From: Nocardioides perillae
Lineage (GTDB): Bacteria > Actinomycetota > Actinomycetes > Propionibacteriales > Nocardioidaceae
Direction: 5' to 3'
NCBI RefSeq assembly: GCF_013409425.1
Contig: NZ_JACCAC010000001.1
Location: 62,001 to 126,000 of the forward strand
Length of the DNA stretch: 64,000 nucleotides
In this document: piece after piece, positions 58,282-64,000 of the stretch
Layout of the letters: each line of letters begins with the position of its first letter
Numbering within the stretch: position 1 is the first letter of the stretch
Translations under genes and position numbers: made by a program
Notes under the pieces: model-generated
Told to the model about the DNA's origin: nothing
What the model saw: only the letters and a program-made list of their open reading frames with translations
The model's database searches: none

Positions 58282-58647
58282 TCAGTGCGCGGCGTCGTAC
58301 GCCTCGCGCACCTCGGCGGCCACGCGGCCGCGGTCGGGCACCTCCCAGCCGTTCTCGCGGGCCCAGTCGCGGATCTCCTTGGCGCTGGGGCCGCCGTTGC
58401 CGCCGCTGCTGCTGCTCGACGACGAGCCGGCCGAGGAGCGGCGGCCGCCGCCACCGCCGCCGGAGCGGCGGCCGCCCGCCTTGCGGGCGTGGCCGACGTA
58501 GGGCGCGAGGGCGTCGCGCAGCTGCGCGGCGTGCTCGTCGTTGAGGTCGATCTCGTAGGACGTGCCGTCGAGGCCGAAGGAGACGGTCTCGGTCGCCTCG
58601 GTGCCGTCGAGGTCGTCGACGAGCTGGATGTGCACCTTCTGTGCCAT
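58282..58647 (-). CDS. lsr2: Nucleoid-associated protein Lsr2
   Basis: H-NS-like DNA bridging and silencing protein of actinobacteria; 121 residues. N-terminal dimerisation domain (MAQKVHIQLVDDLDGTEATETVSFGLDG), a Gly/Ser/Arg linker with a run of seven serines, and the C-terminal AT-rich-DNA binding domain (IRDWARENGWEVPDRGRVAAEV) with the RGR hook. ATG at 58647 has GAAAGG 8 nt upstream. Monocistronic, between coaX and clpC. Confidence 0.96.
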   Translation of the reverse strand: MAQKVHIQLVDDLDGTEATETVSFGLDGTSYEIDLNDEHAAQLRDALAPYVGHARKAGGRRSGGGGGGRRSSAGSSSSSSSGGNGGPSAKEIRDWARENGWEVPDRGRVAAEVREAYDAAH

Positions 58648-58839
58648 TGCGTTGTGCCTTTCTTCGCGCATTCTCAGCGCATCCGTCCGAATGTGCGGGA
58701 ACGGAATTCCCTCCCCCGGTCAGAGAAATCCCGACGTGAGTGTGGCAGAGAATGCGCCGGCGCGCACGCGGGTGCATTCTGAGCACCCACTCCGTCTCGG
58801 GTCTTCTCGGATTTCTCCGGGGGATTCGCGAGAGCGGGT
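58648..58839. promoter_or_regulatory. AT-enriched lsr2 promoter region
   Basis: 192 bp with visibly lower GC than its surroundings. It holds GGGAACGGAATTCCC (58697-58711) and an AGAATGC...GCATTCT inverted pair (58749-58780). Relatively AT-rich DNA next to lsr2 would favour binding by Lsr2 itself; no -10 box is certain. Confidence 0.5.
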
Positions 58840-59616
58840 TCAGGAATTGCGCGCGAAGACCAGCTCAAGCCCGCGCAGCGTCAGCCACGGCAGGTGGTCG
58901 GTGAAGCAGCGGCACTCGTCGAGCACCCACGGGGCGAGGTAGCCCGTGGCGACCACCCGCACGTCGTCGGGGTGGGCGCCGAGCTCGTCGACCATGCGGG
59001 CCACCAGGCCCTCGACCTGGGCAGCGGTGCCGAAGAGCATCCCGGACTGCACCGCCTCGACGGTGTTGCGGGCGACGACCGAGCGCGGCCGCACGAGCTC
59101 GACCTTGCGCAGCTGGGCACCACGGCGCCCGAGCGCCTCGAGCGCCACCTCGACGCCCGGGGCGATGGCGCCGCCGACGTACTGACCCTGGGCGGTGACC
59201 ACGTCGAAGGTGGTGGCCGTGCCGCCGAAGTCGACGACCACCGCGGGCCCGCCGACGTCGGTCGCGGCCGCGAGCGCGTTGAGGATGCGGTCGGCGCCGA
59301 CCTCGCGCGGGTTGTCGGTGAGGATCGGCACGCCGGTGCGCACGCCGGGCTCGACGACGACGCGGGGCAGGTCGCCGAAGTGGCGCACCAGCATCTCGCG
59401 CCACTCCTGCAGCACGGCGGGCACGGTGGAGCACACGGCGATGCCCTCGGGGTGCGGCGCGCCCGAGTCGGCGAGCAGCCCGCGCAGCAGCACGGCCCAC
59501 TCGTCGGCGGTGCGGCGCTCGTCGGTCGACACCCGCCAGTGCGCCAGCGGCTCGGCGTCGCGCATCAGCCCCAGCACGGTGTGGCTGTTGCCGATGTCGG
59601 CGCACAGCAGGCTCAC
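58840..59616 (-). CDS. coaX: Type III pantothenate kinase
   Basis: First step of coenzyme A synthesis, phosphorylating pantothenate; 258 residues. LLCADIGNSHTVLGL (phosphate 1), the invariant GADRILNALAA, VVVDFGGTATTFDVV and GGAIAPGVEVALEAL are present. GTG start overlaps the nadC stop (GTGA). Last gene of nadB-nadC-coaX; its substrate is made by PanC and PanD encoded nearby. Confidence 0.95.
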   Translation of the reverse strand: MSLLCADIGNSHTVLGLMRDAEPLAHWRVSTDERRTADEWAVLLRGLLADSGAPHPEGIAVCSTVPAVLQEWREMLVRHFGDLPRVVVEPGVRTGVPILTDNPREVGADRILNALAAATDVGGPAVVVDFGGTATTFDVVTAQGQYVGGAIAPGVEVALEALGRRGAQLRKVELVRPRSVVARNTVEAVQSGMLFGTAAQVEGLVARMVDELGAHPDDVRVVATGYLAPWVLDECRCFTDHLPWLTLRGLELVFARNS

Positions 59617-60656
59617 GCGGGCCCCCCGAGGGGCGTCTCCTGCAGGTCGAGACCGAGGTCGAGGACCGCGACGGAGTGGGTGAGGGCGCCGACGGAGAGG
59701 AAGTCGACCCCGGTGGCGGCGACCTCCCGTGCCCGGTCGAGCGTGAGCCCGCCCGAGGCCTCGAGGGTGGCGCGGCCGGCGGCGACCCGGACCGCCTCGA
59801 CCATGGTCGCGGTGTCCATGTTGTCGAGCAGCACGTGGTCGCAGCCGACCTCCAGCAGCGCGCGCAGCTGGTCGAGGTCGGTGACCTCGACCTCGACCCG
59901 CAGGTCGGGCCACGCCGCCCGCACCGCCTCGTAGGCGGGGACGACCCCGCCGGCGGCCACGACGTGGTTGTCCTTGACCATGACCATGTCGGAGAGCCCG
60001 AGCCGGTGGTTGACGCCACCGCCGCAGCGCACGGCGTACTTCTGCAGGGCGCGCCAGCCGGGCAGCGTCTTGCGGGTGTCGAGCACCCGCGCGCCCGTGC
60101 CCGCGACCGCCTCGACCCAGCGGGCCGTGGTGGTGGCGACGCCGGAGAGGTGGCTGGCGTAGTTGAGCGCGGTGCGCTCGGCGGTCAGCAGGCCGGGCAC
60201 CGGACCGGACGCGCGGAGCACGACGTCGCCGGCGGCGACGCGGGTGCCGTCGGGCACCCGCTGGTGCACCTCGACGTCGTCGCCGAGGACCGTGCGCAGC
60301 ACCAGCTCGGCCACGGCGAGGCCCGCCACGGTGCCCGGCTCCCGGGCGGCGAGGTCGGCGGTGCCGCGCTGGGCCGGGTCGAGGGTGGCCGCGCTGGTCG
60401 CGTCGACGCCCCAGGTGCCCGCGGGCGAGCCCTCCGGCGCGGGCAGGTCCTCGGTGAGCGCGTCGAGCACCTGCGCGTGCAGGCGCTCCGGGTCGAGGCC
60501 GGCGGCGGTCAGCTCGTCGAGCAGCGGCCGCGGGAGCGCGGCGTACGCCGTGGGGGTCCAGCCGGTCGCGACGGCGGCGGCTCGCGTGGTGGAGCCGGGC
60601 TCGGGGTAGGGGCTGCGGCGTCCCTCGGCGGCCGCGGCGGGGCGGGCGTCGCTCAC
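59613..60656 (-). CDS. nadC: Nicotinate-nucleotide pyrophosphorylase (carboxylating)
   Basis: Quinolinate phosphoribosyltransferase of NAD synthesis; 347 residues. LNYASHLSGVATTTA, VLDTRKTLPGWRALQKYAVRCGGGVNHRLGL, VMVKDNHVVAAGG and HVLLDNMDTATMVEAV are diagnostic. A 50-residue N-terminal extension precedes the domain. GTG start overlaps the nadB stop, 3' end overlaps coaX. Confidence 0.95.
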   Translation of the reverse strand: MSDARPAAAAEGRRSPYPEPGSTTRAAAVATGWTPTAYAALPRPLLDELTAAGLDPERLHAQVLDALTEDLPAPEGSPAGTWGVDATSAATLDPAQRGTADLAAREPGTVAGLAVAELVLRTVLGDDVEVHQRVPDGTRVAAGDVVLRASGPVPGLLTAERTALNYASHLSGVATTTARWVEAVAGTGARVLDTRKTLPGWRALQKYAVRCGGGVNHRLGLSDMVMVKDNHVVAAGGVVPAYEAVRAAWPDLRVEVEVTDLDQLRALLEVGCDHVLLDNMDTATMVEAVRVAAGRATLEASGGLTLDRAREVAATGVDFLSVGALTHSVAVLDLGLDLQETPLGGPA

Positions 60657-62431
60657 GGGACCAGCACCTCCGGCTCCTCGGGCTCCCCGGCGGGCGCGGC
60701 CGGGCGGTCGGTCGCCGGCGCGGGGGTGAAGACGTGGGTGAGCGCGCCGCCCGCCCACCGGGTGTCGACGTGGCCCGCCCAGCGGGCGTCGTCGCGATCG
60801 GGGAAGTCCTCGCGCCAGTGGGAACCACGGGTCTCCTCGCGCAGGCCGGCGGCGGCCGCGAGCGCGGCGGCGAGCTGCACGAGGTTGGTCGTCTCCCAGG
60901 TGTCGACGCCGGGCACGGGCTCGTCGCCCCCGCCGGGGCCACCGGCGGCGAGCAGGCCCTGCAGCCGCTCGCCCGCCTCCAGGAGGCCGTCGGCCGTGCG
61001 CAGCACGCCCACGAGGCGGGTCATCGTCTCCTGCAGGTCGCGGCGCCGCTCGCCCGACACCAGGCCGGCGGGGCGCGCGTCGGCGGCGGGCTCGGACCAG
61101 GGCCGCAGCTCGCCGGGCAGCACCTCGGCGATGCGGCGCGAGAAGACGAGGCCCTCCAGCAGCGAGTTGGAGGCGAGCCGGTTGGCGCCGTGGACACCCG
61201 AGCAGGCTACCTCCCCGGTGGCGTAGAGGCCGGGCACGGAGGTGCGGCCCCACAGGTCCGTCGCGACCCCGCCCGAGGCGTAGTGGCACGCCGGGGCGAC
61301 CGGCAGCAGCTCGGTGGCCGGGTCGACGCCGTGGCGCCGGCAGGTGGCCAGGATCGTCGGGAAGCGCCGCTCCCAGAAGTCGGCGCCGAGGTGGCGGGCG
61401 TCGAGCCACACGTGGGGGCGCCCGGTCTCGAGCATCCGTCGGGTGATGGCCTTGGCCACCACGTCGCGGGGCGCGAGGTCGGCGAGCTCGTGCACCCCGG
61501 CCATGATCCGCTCGCCCGCGTCGTCGACGAGGAAGGCACCCTCGCCGCGCACGGCCTCGGAGACGAGCGGCTGCTGGCCGCGCGACTCGGGCCCGAGCCA
61601 CATCACCGTCGGGTGGAACTGCACGAACTCGAGGTCGCGGAGCACGGCCCCCGCCCGGAGTGCCAGCGCCATGCCGTCGCCGGTGGCAACGGCCGGGTTG
61701 GTGGTCTGGCGGAAGACCTGGCCCAGGCCCCCGCTCGCGAGCACCACCGCCCGGCACAGGACGGCGCCGACGCCGTCGCGCTGCCCCTCGCCGATGACGT
61801 GCAGCGTCGTGCCGGCCACGGCGCCGTCGGCGTCGAGCAGGAGGTCGAGGGCCAGGGCGTGCTCGATGACCTCGATCTCGGGGGCGGCCTGCACCGCCGC
61901 CACTAGGGCCCGCTGGATCTCCGCACCCGTGGCATCGCCCCCGGCGTGCGCGATGCGGTCGCGGTGGTGGCCGCCCTCCCGCGTCAGCGACAGCACCCCG
62001 TCGTGGTGGTCGAAGACGGTGCCGAGGCCGATCAGCTCGCGCACCGCGTCGGGGCCCTCGGTGACCAGCGCACGCACGGCCTCGAGGTCGCAGGCACCGG
62101 CGCCGGCCACGAGCGTGTCGCGCTCGTGCTCGGCCGGGGTGTCCTCCGGGCCGAGGGCGGCGGCGATGCCGCCCTGCGCCCACTGCGTGGACCCCGCGCT
62201 CAGCACGTCCTTGGTCACCACCACGACCTTGACACCGCTGGTCGTGGGGTCCTCCCGCAGCGCGGCGTGGATGCGCAGCGCGGCGGTGAGGCCGGCGATG
62301 CCCGACCCGACGACGACGACGTCGGCCGGCGTGGTCCAGCTGTGCTCGGGCGCGCGCAGCCGGCCCGGGTGCTGGCCGGGCTGGCCGGGCTGGCCGCGGT
62401 GGGTGCCGGGGTCCGGCGCTGGTCGCTCCAT
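60653..62431 (-). CDS. nadB: L-aspartate oxidase
   Basis: FAD enzyme that oxidises L-aspartate to iminoaspartate for NAD synthesis; 592 residues. FAD-binding VVVVGSGIAGLTAALRI, STQWAQGGIAAALG, EGGHHRDRIAHAGGDATG, LEFVQFHPTVMW, PVAPACHYASGGVATDLWG and HGANRLASNSLLEGLVF are all present. ATG with TAGCCT 7 nt upstream. First gene of nadB-nadC-coaX. No nadA is seen; it must lie elsewhere. Confidence 0.95.
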   Translation of the reverse strand: MERPAPDPGTHRGQPGQPGQHPGRLRAPEHSWTTPADVVVVGSGIAGLTAALRIHAALREDPTTSGVKVVVVTKDVLSAGSTQWAQGGIAAALGPEDTPAEHERDTLVAGAGACDLEAVRALVTEGPDAVRELIGLGTVFDHHDGVLSLTREGGHHRDRIAHAGGDATGAEIQRALVAAVQAAPEIEVIEHALALDLLLDADGAVAGTTLHVIGEGQRDGVGAVLCRAVVLASGGLGQVFRQTTNPAVATGDGMALALRAGAVLRDLEFVQFHPTVMWLGPESRGQQPLVSEAVRGEGAFLVDDAGERIMAGVHELADLAPRDVVAKAITRRMLETGRPHVWLDARHLGADFWERRFPTILATCRRHGVDPATELLPVAPACHYASGGVATDLWGRTSVPGLYATGEVACSGVHGANRLASNSLLEGLVFSRRIAEVLPGELRPWSEPAADARPAGLVSGERRRDLQETMTRLVGVLRTADGLLEAGERLQGLLAAGGPGGGDEPVPGVDTWETTNLVQLAAALAAAAGLREETRGSHWREDFPDRDDARWAGHVDTRWAGGALTHVFTPAPATDRPAAPAGEPEEPEVLVP

Positions 62432-62438
62432 CGGGTGC

Positions 62439-62444
62439 AGGCTA
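62439..62444 (-). promoter_or_regulatory. Leaderless -10 box of nadB-nadC-coaX
   Basis: TAGCCT on the minus strand, exactly 7 nt before the ATG at 62431. Confidence 0.55.
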
Positions 62445-62472
62445 GCGCCGCGGGCGGCGCGGGCCTGTGGCC

Positions 62473-62919
62473 TCAGCGCGCCGCCGGAGCGGTGCGCGGG
62501 TCGCGGGGTGCGGTGAGGTCGCCGCGCACCAGGCCGGGGCCGTCGAAGGTCTCGGCGGGGTCGAAGCCGGTGGCGAGCACCTTGTTGTCGCCGTCGACGA
62601 AGACCACCGCCGGCTTCAGCTCCCTCGCCTCGGCCGTCTCGAGCTGGGCGTAGGCGATGAGGATGACGACGTCGCCGGGGTGCACGAGACGGGCGGCGGC
62701 ACCGTTGATGCCGATCACCCCGGAGCCGCGCTCGCCGGCGATGGTGTAGGTCTCGAGGCGCGCGCCGTTGGTCACGTCGACGATGTGGACCAGCTCGCCG
62801 GGGAGCAGGTCGGCCGCGTCGAGCAGGTCCTGGTCGACGGTGACCGAGCCGACGTAGTGCAGGTCGGCCTGCGTCACGGTCGCGCGGTGGATCTTGCTCT
62901 TCATCATCGTGCGCAGCAT
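62473..62919 (-). CDS. panD: Aspartate 1-decarboxylase
   Basis: Pyruvoyl enzyme that makes beta-alanine for pantothenate; 148 residues. The self-cleavage site is G24-S25 in [30 protein letters not shown] is typical. The ATG overlaps the panC stop (ATGA). The C-terminal 15 residues are beyond the usual family end. Confidence 0.95.
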   Translation of the reverse strand: MLRTMMKSKIHRATVTQADLHYVGSVTVDQDLLDAADLLPGELVHIVDVTNGARLETYTIAGERGSGVIGINGAAARLVHPGDVVILIAYAQLETAEARELKPAVVFVDGDNKVLATGFDPAETFDGPGLVRGDLTAPRDPRTAPAAR

Positions 62920-63854
62920 CAGCTGTCTCCCTCACGGGTGGTGCGGACGTCCGCGGCGGTGGTGCCGAGGACGAGCGGCAGGTTGTCGATGAGCCGGGTC
63001 GTGCCGACCCGGGCGGCGACGAGCACGCGGCCCTCCAGGGGGACCGTCGGCAGCTCGTCGAGCGAGGCGGTGGCGGTGAGGTCGGCGAGGCCGACGTCGG
63101 TGACCGCCAGGTAGTCGAGGTCGACGCCGTGGGCCTCGCGCAGCTCGGCGCGCGCGGCGGCGAGCGCCGCGGGCACACCCTGCGAGGCCGCCCCGGCCGC
63201 GGCAGCCAGCACCCGGTGCAGGGCGGCGGCCTGCTCACGCTCGACGGCGTCGAGGTGGCGGTTGCGCGAGCTCATGGCCAGGCCGTCGGCCTCGCGACGG
63301 GTGGGCGCGCCGACGACCTCGACGCCGAGGCAGAGGTCGGCGACCATGCGGCGCACCAGCGTCAGCTGCTGGTAGTCCTTCTCGCCGAAGACCGCGACGT
63401 CGGGGCGCACCAGGCCGAAGAGCTTCGCCACGACGGTGAGCACGCCGGCGAAGTGGCCCGGGCGCGAGGCACCCTCGAGCACGTCGGCGAGCGGGCCGGG
63501 GTGCACGGTGACCTGCGGCGGGCCGCCGGGGTAGACCTCGTCGACCGCCGGGGCGAAGACCACGTCGGCGCCCTCCCGGGCGCACACTGCGAGGTCGGCG
63601 TCGAGCGTGCGGGGGTAGCGCTCGAGGTCGGCTGCGTCGTCGAACTGCAGCGGGTTGACGAAGACCGAGACCACGACGGCGCCGTCGGGGCCGACGACCT
63701 CGCGGGCGAGGCGCACCAGGCCGGCGTGACCGTCGTGCAGCGCGCCCATCGTCGGCACGAAGGCGACGCGGCCACCCGAGGACCGCACAGGTGCGAGCAC
63801 CTCGGCGAGCGCGGCGCGGGTGGCGGCGAGCGCCGGGGTGGTGCCGCCGCTCAC
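62919..63854 (-). CDS. panC: Pantothenate synthetase
   Basis: ATP-dependent ligase of pantoate and beta-alanine; 311 residues. [15 protein letters not shown] holds the HxGH nucleotidyl motif, with [39 protein letters not shown] and [17 protein letters not shown] start overlaps the upstream gene's stop (GTGA). Operon DUF2520-panC-panD. Confidence 0.96.
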   Translation of the reverse strand: MSGGTTPALAATRAALAEVLAPVRSSGGRVAFVPTMGALHDGHAGLVRLAREVVGPDGAVVVSVFVNPLQFDDAADLERYPRTLDADLAVCAREGADVVFAPAVDEVYPGGPPQVTVHPGPLADVLEGASRPGHFAGVLTVVAKLFGLVRPDVAVFGEKDYQQLTLVRRMVADLCLGVEVVGAPTRREADGLAMSSRNRHLDAVEREQAAALHRVLAAAAGAASQGVPAALAAARAELREAHGVDLDYLAVTDVGLADLTATASLDELPTVPLEGRVLVAARVGTTRLIDNLPLVLGTTAADVRTTREGDS

Positions 63855-64000
63855 GACACGTCCGACGGAGCCGGCGCCGCGACCGGGACGGCCGCGTCGA
63901 GGACCTCGAGGATGCGCGCGGCCCTGATCGGCAGCAGCCGGCCGTCGGTCACGACCCGGTCGAGCGTGGCGCGCCCCAGGGCGGCGTACGCCGGGAGGGC
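63851..64000 (-). CDS. C-terminus of a Rossmann-like/DUF2520 protein (5' end outside window)
   Basis: Only the last 49 codons are inside the window: [20 protein letters not shown]...[10 protein letters not shown] followed by a Pro/Ala tail. The helix resembles the end of the DUF2520 proteins (NAD(P)-binding Rossmann fold, some called ketopantoate reductase-like) encoded directly upstream of panC in actinobacteria. Its stop overlaps the panC GTG. The identification rests mostly on context. Confidence 0.65.
   Translation of the reverse strand, partial: ALPAYAALGRATLDRVVTDGRLLPIRAARILEVLDAAVPVAAPAPSDVS

Overview
This window is chromosomal DNA from a very GC-rich actinobacterium. Gene content and order (menaquinone genes, Rex, BldN/RsbN, Lsr2, bS22, DisA, ClpC, many GTG starts, leaderless promoters) fit the Nocardioidaceae or a near relative such as Nocardioides. 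This placement is inferred from content, not from a search. Almost all of it is core genome. I see no prophage, integrase, transposase, CRISPR array, tRNA or rRNA.

Layout. (1) 1-14938: complex I genes nuoA-D and the menaquinone genes menG, menF, menD, menC, menE and menA, interrupted by an MBL hydrolase, a decayed LysE-type exporter, a GNAT acetyltransferase and a CPA1 Na+/H+ antiporter with a UBP zinc finger. (2) 14939-17546: the only clearly accessory stretch. It holds 12-bp and 26-bp tandem repeats, several copies of a dispersed GGTCGAG...TCGAGACC repeat, and a DUF222/HNH (13E12-type) nuclease gene that carries one copy inside its reading frame. (3) 17547-32585: cytochrome c maturation (resA, ccdA, resB, ccsB) behind hemL; two paralogous secreted lytic transglycosylases; then rex-hemA-hemC-cobA/hemD-hemB. 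(4) 32586-40924: glutaredoxin, acyl-CoA ligase, HAD phosphatase, the developmental sigma factor BldN with its anti-sigma RsbN, a PlsC-like acyltransferase, an epimerase, ribosomal protein bS22 and a small HTH protein. (5) 41122-49581: AcuC, proC, a divergent proline-dehydrogenase-like protein, a sugar isomerase, Ppx/GppA, a Cys-rich protein, a VOC protein, a methyltransferase and a LacI regulator. (6) 49717-64000: radA, disA, mutY, a glycosyltransferase, clpC, lsr2, and a coenzyme run (coaX, nadC, nadB, panD, panC, DUF2520).

How it works together. Much of the window serves respiration: complex I, menaquinone, heme and cytochrome c maturation. The redox repressor Rex is encoded here, and Rex-type operators lie in front of both nuoA and rex, so one NADH/NAD+ sensor plausibly controls complex I and heme supply. 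Another theme is stress and development: BldN/RsbN, ClpC (with a SigH/SigR-type promoter and a ClgR-like site), Lsr2, RadA, MutY and DisA. Many genes have a TANNNT box 6-7 nt before the start codon, the signature of leaderless transcription.

No obvious new multi-gene system is present. The most promising unexplained items are the repeat-rich HNH locus, a 55-codon frame that joins bldN to rsbN by overlapping stop and start codons, and a possible switching leader before bldN.
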